Shown piece by piece: positions 7,864 through 15,224 of a stretch of DNA of 64,000 nucleotides (its first letter is position 1; every line of letters begins with the position of its first letter). A program made the position numbers and the translations under genes. Source of the stretch: an uncultured Bacteroidaceae bacterium (lineage in GTDB: Bacteria; Bacteroidota; Bacteroidia; Bacteroidales; Bacteroidaceae); NCBI GenBank assembly GCA_934426255.1, contig CAKRYD010000008.1, positions 1 through 64,000 on the forward strand, given 5' to 3'. The notes under the pieces were generated by a model. It made no database searches, was not told the DNA's origin, and was given only the letters and a program-made list of their open reading frames with translations.

Positions 7864-9381
7864 TTAGCCTAAAACTTTGATAGCTCGATTCATCCGGCGC
7901 AAAGTCTCTTCCTTTCCCAAGAAGGATGAAATATCAAACATGTGTGGACCAACACCAGCTCCCACCAAGGTCAGGCGAAAGGCATTCATCACATTACCGG
8001 TATGCAAGCCGTTGTCTTCTATCCATTTCATCACTACTTCTTCTTGGTGCTCTATACTGAAGTCATCAAGTCCTTCAAGTACTTGCGCCAACCCGCGCAT
8101 TGTTTCGGCCGAATCTTCCTTCCAACGCTTTTTGACGGTTTTCTCGTCATAGCTGTCAGGAGCCACAAAAAAGAATTTGCACAAAGGCCACAGCTCTTTG
8201 ATGAAATTCACCCTGTTTTTCATCATCTTCACCACTTGCTCTGCGCGTTCCAAAGTTGTTTGAATGCCTTCAGACTCCAGTATTTTCATGAACTCAGGTG
8301 CTATTTCACTATCGGGCTTCTTCAGAATATACTCATGATTGAACCATATACCTTTCATATAGTCAAACTTAGCACCGGCCTTACTGCACCTGGAAAGGTC
8401 GAACTGCTCTATAAGCTCTTGCATCGAGAACAACTCTTGTTCAGTGCCCGGATTCCAGCCCAAAAGGGCCAGGAAGTTAATGACTGCCTCGGGGAAATAG
8501 CCATTTTCGCGATAGCCGGCACTTATGGCTCCCGTTGCAGGGTCTTGCCATTGCAATGGAAAAACCGGGAAACCCAGACGATCGCCATCGCGCTTGCTGA
8601 GTTTGCCTTTACCGTCCGGCTTAAGCAGCAACGGCAGATGGGCAAATTCAGGCATTGTTGCCTCCCATCCGAATGCCTTGTAGAGCAACACGTGAAGGGG
8701 TGCAGACGAGAGCCATTCTTCGCCGCGTATGACGTGAGTTATTTCCATCAGATGGTCATCAACGATATTGGCCAAATGGTACGTAGGCAGATCATCGGCA
8801 GACTTGTAAAGCACTTTGTCGTCCAGCACCGAGGAGTTGATAACCACATCCCCGCGTATCAGATCTCTCACATGTATATCTTTGCCGGGCTCAATCTTGA
8901 AACGTACCACATACTGTGCTCCGCTTTCTATCAGCTTGCGTACTTCATCTGCAGGAAGTGTTAGTGAATTTCTCATCCGCCCACGCGTAGATGCGTCGTA
9001 TTGGAAGTTTTTGATTTCGTCCCTTGCCTTTTGTAACTCGTCGGGAGTGTCGAATGCATAATAGGCACACTCTTTGTCTAAGAGCTGCTGAACATACTTA
9101 CGATAGATGTCGCGTCTTTCAGATTGACGGTAAGGACCTTTGTCACCACCGAAGGAAACCCCTTCATCAAAGGGTATGCCAAGCCAGTGAAAGCTTTCCA
9201 AGATATACTCTTCTGCACCAGGCACAAAGCGATTGGAGTCGGTATCCTCTATACGGAATATGATTTTTCCTCCATGTCGCTTGGCAAACAAGTAATTATA
9301 CAAGGCGGTTCTTACTCCGCCAATATGCAGTGGCCCTGTAGGGCTTGGAGCAAAACGTACTCTGACCTCTTTTGATTGCAT
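7864..9381 (-). CDS. gltX: Glutamate--tRNA ligase
   Basis: A 505-residue class I aminoacyl-tRNA synthetase that charges tRNA-Glu. The start at 9381 (MQSKEVRVRFAPSPTG) is chosen because the HIGH-type signature (HIGG, residues 19-22) then lies at the usual distance, and the frame upstream of it overlaps the promoter; the longer open frame to 9564 is not needed. The second signature KLSKR is at 260-264, followed by an insertion of about 20 residues (LGFPVFPLQWQDPATGAISA) seen in Bacteroidetes enzymes, then the helical anticodon-binding region to the end. Promoter box TAATTTTG lies just upstream; waaA follows four bases downstream. Confidence 0.96.
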   Translation of the reverse strand: MQSKEVRVRFAPSPTGPLHIGGVRTALYNYLFAKRHGGKIIFRIEDTDSNRFVPGAEEYILESFHWLGIPFDEGVSFGGDKGPYRQSERRDIYRKYVQQLLDKECAYYAFDTPDELQKARDEIKNFQYDASTRGRMRNSLTLPADEVRKLIESGAQYVVRFKIEPGKDIHVRDLIRGDVVINSSVLDDKVLYKSADDLPTYHLANIVDDHLMEITHVIRGEEWLSSAPLHVLLYKAFGWEATMPEFAHLPLLLKPDGKGKLSKRDGDRLGFPVFPLQWQDPATGAISAGYRENGYFPEAVINFLALLGWNPGTEQELFSMQELIEQFDLSRCSKAGAKFDYMKGIWFNHEYILKKPDSEIAPEFMKILESEGIQTTLERAEQVVKMMKNRVNFIKELWPLCKFFFVAPDSYDEKTVKKRWKEDSAETMRGLAQVLEGLDDFSIEHQEEVVMKWIEDNGLHTGNVMNAFRLTLVGAGVGPHMFDISSFLGKEETLRRMNRAIKVLG

Positions 9382-9399
9382 AAAGATATGTTTTGAGTG

Positions 9400-9407
9400 C
9401 AAAATTA
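9400..9407 (-). promoter_or_regulatory. Promoter -7 element of gltX-waaA
   Basis: On the minus strand TAATTTTG matches TAnnTTTG and gives a leader of about 10-15 bases before the ATG at 9381. This short leader supports the downstream start of gltX. Confidence 0.6.
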
Positions 9408-9467
9408 CACTTTTTTTATGAGAATCGGCTGTTTCTGCAGGCTTTATACCGTTTCCAAGCCGAATGT

Positions 9468-10256
9468 TCAGCGATGAATCACGCTGCGAACAATAAACAA
9501 TAAATGGAGTGCCACGGTAAGAGCCACGCCATAATGGTGCGACATGATGCTGAAACGTTCCCACAATGACTTCCGGTGGTTCTTGGTTGTCAGCCCTCCG
9601 TCCAGATAGTCAGCCACGGCGGCATGTACATTCACCAAAGGCTGCCCCCGCAAAGCTGCCTCTTTCATGATGCGGATGCACCAGTCAAAATCGGCTGAGA
9701 AGCGATATTTCAAGTCGTAAGGCTGATGACGGGCTATGTCAACCTGTGCAAAGAATGCCTGATGGCACACCAGCATGCCCCACTTGAAGCTTTTCCACGA
9801 AAGGCTCTCCGGAGGAGAAAGCCTGCGTTTGCGCAGAAAATGCCCTGCATTGTCTACTATAAAAGTATCACCATAGACAACAGCCGGTCTGCATGTTGCT
9901 GCAGCGACAACCCGCTCAATGGTATCATCGGCATGCAGTTTGTCGCCCGCATTCAAGAACAGGATATAGTCTCCGGTAGCCATTTGCAGTGCCTTGTTCA
10001 TGGCATCATAAAGACCATTGTCGTTCTCACTTAATATAACTATCTCGTGGGGGTGTTCGTTCAATGTGTTATGCTCCTGATAGCGATGCAGCAAGGGCAA
10101 AGTGTCATCAGTGGAATTTCCGTCAATAATCAGATGCTCAATAGAAGCATAGGTTTGGCTCGCCACACTTTGAAGTGTCCTTTCAAGCAGACCGGCAGCA
10201 TTATATGTCACCGTCGCTATTGTCACTTTCAATGGGCAGCAGCATTTATTTTTCAT
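9468..10256 (-). CDS. Glycosyltransferase family 2
   Basis: A 262-residue GT-A fold glycosyltransferase. After the start at 10256 (MKNKCCCPLKVTIATVTYN) it shows the nucleotide-binding start VTIATVTYNAAGLLERTLQSV, the motif SIEHLIIDGNSTDDT, the segment NDNGLYDAMNKAL and the metal-binding region DYILFLNAGDKL, typical of GT2 enzymes that build surface polysaccharides or LPS. The donor and acceptor cannot be read from sequence. Its start overlaps the end of the upstream GT4 gene by 11 bases. A C-terminal hydrophobic stretch (ALTVALHLLFIVRSV) may sit in or at the membrane. Last gene of the leftward cluster. Confidence 0.92.
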   Translation of the reverse strand: MKNKCCCPLKVTIATVTYNAAGLLERTLQSVASQTYASIEHLIIDGNSTDDTLPLLHRYQEHNTLNEHPHEIVILSENDNGLYDAMNKALQMATGDYILFLNAGDKLHADDTIERVVAAATCRPAVVYGDTFIVDNAGHFLRKRRLSPPESLSWKSFKWGMLVCHQAFFAQVDIARHQPYDLKYRFSADFDWCIRIMKEAALRGQPLVNVHAAVADYLDGGLTTKNHRKSLWERFSIMSHHYGVALTVALHLLFIVRSVIHR

Positions 10257-11511
10257 GGTTGTCACATAACCGGTTGTAGATTGCAATGTACTTCATTGCA
10301 ACGTTGTGTTCAGAATAGTTGGCCACTGCATAGCTGCGTGCTGACTTCGATACTTCGGCATAGTTGCACTCACATAATACCCATTCGAGACCTTTTTTCA
10401 AGTCTTCCGCGTTGCGCGGCTCGGCAAGATAGCCTGTTGCGCGATGGCTGATCATTTCGGGAATTCCACCTACACGGAACCCAATGCAAGGCAATCCGCT
10501 GGCCATGGCCTCTACGATGGTATTGGGCAAATTGTCTTGTAACGAAGGAATAACAAATGCATCACACGCTGCATAGACTGATGCCATGCGCTTCTCGTCC
10601 TCGACATATCCCATCGGATATACAGGATAAGGAAATCGTTCTGCCAGGGTTTGTGCATCTTTGCCCACTGCAACGATGGCAAGCTTGTCGCGCGATTCGG
10701 GGTGAGCTTCGGCATATTGTCGGCAGGCATCCACCAGATAGTCAAGCCCTTTTATAGGTAATGTCGTGCGATAAGCACTGAACAGTATCAATTGCTTGTC
10801 CAATGGCAGACGGCATTCATTGCGCATTTTGTCTTTCGGCTGCGGCCTAAACAGCTGTATATCTATGGGATTCGGTATGTCAGTAACTTTCTTTCCTCGC
10901 AGCAGGAAGCTGCTTTCGGCCTCTTCGGCCAACCATTTGCTGCACGCCACAAAAGCCACACCGGAGTTTTGCAAGATGCGGTCTTTAACCTGAAATACGC
11001 GATAGCTCAGGTCATGCATACCGGGCTTCTGCAGCAACATGCAGTCATGGCATTCTGTCTTAAAACGCTCACAGTCGTGTGCATAATGGCAGATTCCGGT
11101 GAAAGGCCACATATCATGCAAAGTCCAAACCACAGGCTTTCCCGACTGCAATATCGCGGATATGTTGCGCAAAGACAGGAAACCTTGGTTAACCCAATGT
11201 AGATGTATCACATCGGCCTCTCTATACTCCGGCAGTGATGTTATGTTGGTACCGCACATTGCGGTATCTATATCAAACAAGTGCTCTCGACTGAAGCCGT
11301 TGCCTGCCCAGATGCGGAAACGTTCCCACAAAAAGTTATATTTCAATCGCCAGGACCGGGGCAGTTCAACTACGGAGAGGTTTTTGTCAGACTTTCTCCT
11401 TACGAGCATCTTGGCTTTTACCCCGTTGTTGGTGAGGGCTTCCTTCAGGCGCAGGGCCGCGATGGCCGCACCTCCGGTCTTTTCGGATGCGTTTACTATC
11501 AGTACTCTCAT
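10246..11511 (-). CDS. Glycosyltransferase family 4
   Basis: A 421-residue GT-B fold enzyme. N-terminal domain: VNASEKTGGAAIAALRLKEAL (about 5-25, read in pieces) and ADVIHLHWVNQGFLSL (about 99-114). C-terminal domain: LILFSAYRTTLPIKGLDYLVDA and the donor-site motif PSLQDNLPNTIVEAMASGLP (about 335-354, with the conserved Glu) followed by GFRVGGIPEMI. Such enzymes use nucleotide sugars for surface glycan assembly; the sugar is unknown. The ATG overlaps the stop of the LicD-like gene by four bases and its own end overlaps the GT2 gene, so the three genes are translationally coupled and probably build one glycan. Confidence 0.93.
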   Translation of the reverse strand: MRVLIVNASEKTGGAAIAALRLKEALTNNGVKAKMLVRRKSDKNLSVVELPRSWRLKYNFLWERFRIWAGNGFSREHLFDIDTAMCGTNITSLPEYREADVIHLHWVNQGFLSLRNISAILQSGKPVVWTLHDMWPFTGICHYAHDCERFKTECHDCMLLQKPGMHDLSYRVFQVKDRILQNSGVAFVACSKWLAEEAESSFLLRGKKVTDIPNPIDIQLFRPQPKDKMRNECRLPLDKQLILFSAYRTTLPIKGLDYLVDACRQYAEAHPESRDKLAIVAVGKDAQTLAERFPYPVYPMGYVEDEKRMASVYAACDAFVIPSLQDNLPNTIVEAMASGLPCIGFRVGGIPEMISHRATGYLAEPRNAEDLKKGLEWVLCECNYAEVSKSARSYAVANYSEHNVAMKYIAIYNRLCDNHEK

Positions 11512-12347
11512 TTTGAAGTCGGCTTTTGGGGCTGCTCATCAGGGTCTGTCAGCCGGGGCAAGAAGAAGAGCGAATGGACTACTCTTTTGTCGGGAGGCGG
11601 CAATTTGCGCCAATCATGGTATATGCTTTGCAGGTAGCTGTCTACATGACAAGGGGCTTTGAAGCGGCGTCCTTCAAATTCGATTTCACCCAAGGGAAAG
11701 ATGTCGTCTGTACGATATATGGCTCCATACCAGTTATAGTAGGGGTACGAGCACATATAGGTTGCATCGCACCATGGCTGCAGGAGTTTCCAAATGCCCA
11801 AATACAACAATCGTTTCAAGCCAAAATACACCAGTTCTCCCGCCGAGCGCCAACTGTAGTAGTGTGGGGCATGCAGCCTGAAGTTCATGACTGCCAGGCT
11901 GCGGGTCACTTTCTTTGTGAGTGCATGAAAGCGGGATGGATAGGGCACAAACGGGAAGATGTCTACAAAGAGTCCCTTGGGTGATGATGAGCGGTTGTCG
12001 TCATCGGCATCTGCGAAGAAAGAGTTCAGATCGCGCACTTTATACACAGGGTTGTGCATGTTTTCATCGGTCTCGGGTGTTTGCAGCACGAGCCATTCGG
12101 GCAGTTCTGCGGGAGCCACCTGCAAGAAGCGTTGCAAATCTTCCTTGAGCATGCTGATGTCCACATCGTCGTCCCAGGGAATGAAGCCTCCGTGCCGTGC
12201 CGCTCCGAGCAGGGTGCCGCCGTCCAGCCAGTAGGGTATTGCATGGCGGTCGCATATTGCAGCAATTTCTTCCAGTATGCCCAGCATCTTCATTTGTGCC
12301 TGGCGCAGATGCTGCTGTCTATATTGCTCAAGATATGTGCCTGTCAT
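11508..12347 (-). CDS. LicD family phosphotransferase-like protein
   Basis: A 279-residue protein of the LicD/fukutin nucleotidyltransferase-fold family. The hallmark region is PYWLDGGTLLGAARHGGFIPWDDDVDISM (residues 38-66, given in parts: DGGTLLG 42-48 and WDDDVDI 58-64), whose acidic residues bind metal. Family members transfer phosphocholine, phosphoethanolamine, ribitol-phosphate or similar groups onto surface glycans. Placed directly before two glycosyltransferases with a four-base overlap, it probably decorates the same LPS or capsule sugar chain. The transferred group cannot be deduced. It starts 27 bases after the RluA-type gene. Confidence 0.9.
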   Translation of the reverse strand: MTGTYLEQYRQQHLRQAQMKMLGILEEIAAICDRHAIPYWLDGGTLLGAARHGGFIPWDDDVDISMLKEDLQRFLQVAPAELPEWLVLQTPETDENMHNPVYKVRDLNSFFADADDDNRSSSPKGLFVDIFPFVPYPSRFHALTKKVTRSLAVMNFRLHAPHYYSWRSAGELVYFGLKRLLYLGIWKLLQPWCDATYMCSYPYYNWYGAIYRTDDIFPLGEIEFEGRRFKAPCHVDSYLQSIYHDWRKLPPPDKRVVHSLFFLPRLTDPDEQPQKPTSK

Positions 12348-12374
12348 GCCGTCAGTTGTATTTTCGTGTCTGTG

Positions 12375-13064
12375 TCAGTTTTCTTCTGAAAGCAGGTCAT
12401 TTTGGAATGATTGCCATAGCTTTTCGGCCGGCAATGCGGCTTTTACGCTGATATGAAGATGGGATACGGGGTGTTCAAACTCTACACGCCACGCATGCAG
12501 GGATATGCTTCCGTCGGGGTTGCTGCGGCGGGCTCCATATTTCAGGTCGCCTTTTATGGGGCACCCCATTGCCGAGAGCTGGCAGCGTATCTGGTGATGA
12601 CGGCCTGTAAGCAGTTCTACAGCAAGCAGGAAATAACGGTCGGAACGTCCCACGAGCCTGTATCGCAGACGTGCTTCCTTGGAGTCTTTCACCTCATGGT
12701 CATAGCAGTACGACTTGTTTTGTTTCTCATTGCGCACTATCCAGCCTCTTAGTTCGCCGGCTTCTTTGTGCGGACAGTTCTGCACAATAGCCAGATAGGT
12801 CTTGTGCACTTCCCCTTTCCTGAACAGTTCGTTCATGCGGGAAAGTCCCTTTCCTGTACGGGCAAAGACCACTGCACCACTTACAGGGCGGTCGAGCCGA
12901 TGGGTCACTCCGAGATATACTTCTCCCGGCTTTGCATACTTTTCCTTTATATATGCTTTCACATCGTCAGCCAATGTGCGGTCGCCGGTCTTGTCACCCT
13001 GCACTATCTCGCCTGCCTTTTTGTTGACTATGATGACATGGTTGTCTTCATAAAGTACTTCCAT
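12375..13064 (-). CDS. RluA family pseudouridine synthase
   Basis: A 229-residue RNA pseudouridine synthase without an S4 domain. The start MEVLYEDNHVIIVNKKAGEIVQ is the usual opening of the catalytic domain, and GVTHRLDRPVSGAVVFARTGKG (about residues 52-73, split here for length as HRLDRPVSG plus flanks) carries the catalytic Asp. Further on LLTGRHHQIRCQLSAMGCPI (about 161-180) and GDLKYG match the family. The target uridine (rRNA or tRNA) is not evident; short S4-less members include RluA, TruC and related enzymes. It lies between fabG and the glycosyltransferase genes on the same strand, with a hairpin in the 101-base gap to fabG. Confidence 0.92.
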   Translation of the reverse strand: MEVLYEDNHVIIVNKKAGEIVQGDKTGDRTLADDVKAYIKEKYAKPGEVYLGVTHRLDRPVSGAVVFARTGKGLSRMNELFRKGEVHKTYLAIVQNCPHKEAGELRGWIVRNEKQNKSYCYDHEVKDSKEARLRYRLVGRSDRYFLLAVELLTGRHHQIRCQLSAMGCPIKGDLKYGARRSNPDGSISLHAWRVEFEHPVSHLHISVKAALPAEKLWQSFQNDLLSEEN

Positions 13065-13086
13065 CCTTATCTGCCTTTGTATAGGG

Positions 13087-13132
13087 GTTTCAAGCCTGCC
13101 GGCACGGGTGTTGTGCGCATCAGGCTTGAAAC
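13087..13132. terminator. Hairpin between fabG and the RluA-type gene
   Basis: GTTTCAAGCCTG at 13087-13098 pairs perfectly with CAGGCTTGAAAC at 13121-13132 around a 22-base GC-rich loop. There is no long T run on the minus strand, so it may be a weak terminator, an RNA-processing or stability hairpin at the fabG 3' end, or a simple inverted repeat. Confidence 0.45.
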
Positions 13133-13165
13133 GATTTCATATGGTTTGCACTCAGGGTGTGCCTG

Positions 13166-13912
13166 CTACATGTTCATGCCTCCGTCCACCTGGATCACTT
13201 GTCCGGTGATATAGGAGGACATGTCTGAGGCCAGGAAGGTTGCAACGTTGGCAATGTCTTCTATCTGCCCGCCACGCCGCAGGGGTATCTTCTTGACCCA
13301 TTCTTTGCGTATGTCGTCGGGCAGTGCAGCTGTCATGGCAGTCTCAATGAATCCGGGTGCAATTGCATTGGCCCTTATGCCACGACTTCCCATTTCCTGG
13401 GCTATGCTCTTTGCCAATGCAATGAGTCCTGCCTTGGATGCGGCATAGTTGCTCTGTCCGGCATTGCCATGCACGCCCACCACACTGGCCATATTGATAA
13501 TGGAGCCGCTGCGCTGGCGCATCATGATAGGAGAGCAGGCATGAATGAAGTTGAAGGCCGATTTCAGGTTGACGGCAATCACTGCATCCCATTGTTGCTC
13601 GGTCATACGCACCATCAGGCCGTCTTTTGTGATGCCGGCGTTGTTGACCAATATGTCTATCGAGCCGAATTCGGCTTTTACCTTGTTCACCACTTCTTCG
13701 GTTTGTGCAAAGTCGGCTGCATTGCTGGCATAGCCTATACATTTTACTCCTTTGGATGCAATCTCGGCTTCTGTGGCCTTGCCGTTCTCATCTATCACCA
13801 AGTCGGTAAAGGCTACGTTGGCCCCTTCTTCGGCAAACTTCAGGGCAATGGCCTTGCCTATGCCACGGGCAGCACCGGTAACCAATGCTGTCTTGCCTGT
13901 TAATAGTCCCAT
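13166..13912 (-). CDS. fabG: 3-oxoacyl-[acyl-carrier-protein] reductase
   Basis: A 248-residue short-chain dehydrogenase that reduces beta-ketoacyl-ACP with NADPH in fatty-acid elongation. Seen: cofactor motif TGAARGIGKAIA (12-23), NNAG (90-93), and the catalytic set Ser143, Tyr156 and Lys160 (SNYAASK), then NAIAPGFIETAMT (about 182-194) as in FabG. The C-terminus SDMSSYITGQVIQVDGGMNM is also typical. Length fits. The gene follows a TetR regulator after 24 bases on the same strand, so TetR probably heads the transcript. FabG assignment against other SDR enzymes is strong from the close overall match. Confidence 0.95.
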   Translation of the reverse strand: MGLLTGKTALVTGAARGIGKAIALKFAEEGANVAFTDLVIDENGKATEAEIASKGVKCIGYASNAADFAQTEEVVNKVKAEFGSIDILVNNAGITKDGLMVRMTEQQWDAVIAVNLKSAFNFIHACSPIMMRQRSGSIINMASVVGVHGNAGQSNYAASKAGLIALAKSIAQEMGSRGIRANAIAPGFIETAMTAALPDDIRKEWVKKIPLRRGGQIEDIANVATFLASDMSSYITGQVIQVDGGMNM

Positions 13913-13936
13913 AATTGTTTATTTGTAGTTGTAACG

Positions 13937-14533
13937 TTAATAAATGTTCGGGTTTACGCCCAGCAGCCTCCGTATGTAGTCTGTCACGATGGGGCGGCTC
14001 TCTTCCATGGTCATGCCTTTGCCCAGGCGGCCGTAGATGTAGGGCACTTCCAGGCCTCGCAGCGCATAATGAAAGATATCGGCCATCAAGGGTACGTTTT
14101 GTATGCGGAAAGCCCCCTTGTCACAGCCCTCCTGCAATACACGCTGGAAGAGTTCCAGCTCGTCATGGTCGAAGGTCTTGCGCACGCGTTCCACCATCCA
14201 GATGTTGCGGAAAAACTCTGCACGCAGGCTGCCATTGCGTGTCACGGCTTCCTTGATCATGTTCAGATGGGTATAGACCAGCAGTATCATCTTTTGCTCA
14301 AAGTCCATATCCCTTGAGGCTACATCGTCCATGCGGTCGGACAGCCGTTCTATTTCGGTCTCGATAACGGCATAATAGATGGCCTCCTTGTTCTTGAAAT
14401 ATGTATACAGTGTGCGCCGGCCTTTACCGGAGGCCACTGCAATGTCATTCATGGTAGTGCCTTCGAGCCCTTTTTGGGCAAAGAGCTGACGGGCCACATC
14501 TACCAAAAGACTGCGGGTTTTCGATATTGACAT
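13937..14533 (-). CDS. TetR family transcriptional regulator
   Basis: A 198-residue regulator. The start at 14533 (MSISKTRSLLVDVARQLFAQ) puts the helix-turn-helix (about residues 8-50: KGLEGTTMNDIAVASGKGRRTLYTYFKNKE, in pieces) at the usual place; the longer frame to 14575 adds an odd Cys/Lys-rich leader. The C-terminal helical ligand domain (about 55-198) has no recognisable ligand signature. Being directly upstream of fabG on the same strand, it may respond to an acyl compound as FabR/FadR-type TetR proteins do, but that is inference. The promoter box lies about 60 bases upstream, so autoregulation is plausible. Confidence 0.9.
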   Translation of the reverse strand: MSISKTRSLLVDVARQLFAQKGLEGTTMNDIAVASGKGRRTLYTYFKNKEAIYYAVIETEIERLSDRMDDVASRDMDFEQKMILLVYTHLNMIKEAVTRNGSLRAEFFRNIWMVERVRKTFDHDELELFQRVLQEGCDKGAFRIQNVPLMADIFHYALRGLEVPYIYGRLGKGMTMEESRPIVTDYIRRLLGVNPNIY

Positions 14534-14592
14534 GTCTATGCTTTCTTCTTTTTGTCTGCGGCAATGCAGATGCACGCTTTCATATTACTGTG

Positions 14593-14600
14593 CAAAGTTA
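14593..14600 (-). promoter_or_regulatory. Promoter -7 element of the tetR-fabG unit
   Basis: TAACTTTG on the minus strand fits TAnnTTTG and gives a leader of about 50 bases to the ATG at 14533. No good -33 box is seen. Confidence 0.55.
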
Positions 14601-14691
14601 CACGTTTTTCTGCTTTATGGGTGCATACAGCACTGATTTTTATCTGTAGAGGGCAAAAATCGGGGTGAGCAGGCTTTTTATTGCCGATATG

Positions 14692-14723
14692 TTTGGTCGT
14701 TTCACCAGAAACTTGTAATTTTG
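14692..14723 (+). promoter_or_regulatory. Promoter of tRNA-Met
   Basis: TTTGG at 14692, a 19-base spacer and TAATTTTG at 14716-14723 form a near perfect Bacteroidetes promoter. The predicted start of transcription is about 10 bases before the tRNA. Confidence 0.8.
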
Positions 14724-14740
14724 CATCACAAAACAATCAT

Positions 14741-14813
14741 CGCGGAGTGGAGCAGTTGGTAGCTCGCCAGGCTCATAACCTGGAGGTCACTTGTTCGAGT
14801 CAAGTCTCCGCCA
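14741..14813 (+). tRNA. tRNA-Met (CAT anticodon), initiator type
   Basis: A full cloverleaf can be folded: acceptor GCGGAG/CTCCGC with C1 opposite C72 unpaired, D-stem GAGC/GCTC, anticodon stem CCAGG/CCTGG with loop CTCATAA, variable loop AGGTC, T-stem ACTTG/CAAGT with loop TTCGAGT, and discriminator A. The unpaired position 1-72 and the A11-U24 pair are initiator-tRNA marks. The anticodon stem has only two of the three G-C pairs usual in initiators (A29-U41 instead of G29-C41). CCA is not encoded at the correct position. Own promoter and terminator. Confidence 0.93.
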
Positions 14814-14817
14814 CTGT

Positions 14818-14857
14818 AAAAAGGGAATTGACACATATCAATCCCCTTTTTCTTTTT
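14818..14857 (+). terminator. Terminator of the tRNA-Met gene
   Basis: AAAAAGGGAATTGA pairs, with one mismatch, with TCAATCCCCTTTTT around a six-base loop, followed by CTTTTT on the plus strand. Confidence 0.85.
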
Positions 14858-14925
14858 ATACGATCTACCATACACAGAATTAAGCTCTTAAGCATCCATC
14901 CTTGCGACGCATACAGATTGCAACA

Positions 14926-15120
14926 TGCGATGTGTATAGTTTGTGCTTGCGATGTGTACATATCGCAGGTTGCAATGTGGCTGATTGCAAGGTGTTTCAT
15001 GCACATGAAACACCTTCTTCTATGTACATGAAACAACCTCTTCCCCCTATAGGAAACAACCTGTTTCATGTACATGAAACACTTTCGATGTGTACAGACC
15101 GTAATAAGCAATGTGTACAG
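14926..15120 (+). repeat. Palindromic intergenic repeat, copy 1
   Basis: First of four related intergenic repeats. Modules in order: TGCGATGTGTA (14926-14936); a dyad around TGTACA with arms GCGAT/ATCGC (14950-14965); the hairpin TGCAATGTGGCTGATTGCA; a variant palindrome with central TGCACA (about 14993-15012); an ATGTACATGAAACA unit; AGGAAACAACCTGTTTC; and the perfect palindrome TGTTTCATGTACATGAAACA (15062-15081). Two more TGTGTACAG units follow (15090-15120). A half copy (TGCGACGCATACAGATTGCA) precedes it at 14903. It lies between the tRNA terminator and the promoter of the kinase operon. Short open frames running through it are not genes. Confidence 0.85.
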
Positions 15121-15178
15121 ATTGCATGCAAGGATTGTTTTATCATTGGAAAAGGTATGCCGAAATAGTGTTTTTGAC

Positions 15179-15186
15179 TATCTTTG
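15179..15186 (+). promoter_or_regulatory. Promoter -7 element of the five-gene kinase/PqqD/ABC operon
   Basis: TATCTTTG fits TAnnTTTG and is placed about 40 bases before the chosen ATG at 15225. It also argues against the longer frame that begins inside the repeat at 15111, which would start upstream of the promoter. Confidence 0.6.
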
Positions 15187-15224
15187 CAGTTGATAAAGAA
15201 GCCTGTAAACAACTGTTTGAAACC

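Noticed and set aside
7942..8964. 340-codon rightward open frame antisense to gltX
   Set aside because: gltX is certain and the antisense frame is a by-product of its codon use.
9382..9564. Extended N-terminus of gltX
   Set aside because: It would contain the promoter box at 9400 and add 61 residues that no glutamyl-tRNA synthetase has; the HIGG motif position fits the start at 9381.
14926..15120. CRISPR array or transposon end for the palindromic repeats
   Set aside because: No regularly spaced direct repeats with unique spacers, no cas genes, no transposase and no target-site duplication were seen.
15111..15224. Extended N-terminus of the HprK-like protein, starting inside the repeat
   Set aside because: It begins upstream of the promoter box at 15179 and encodes repeat-derived sequence.
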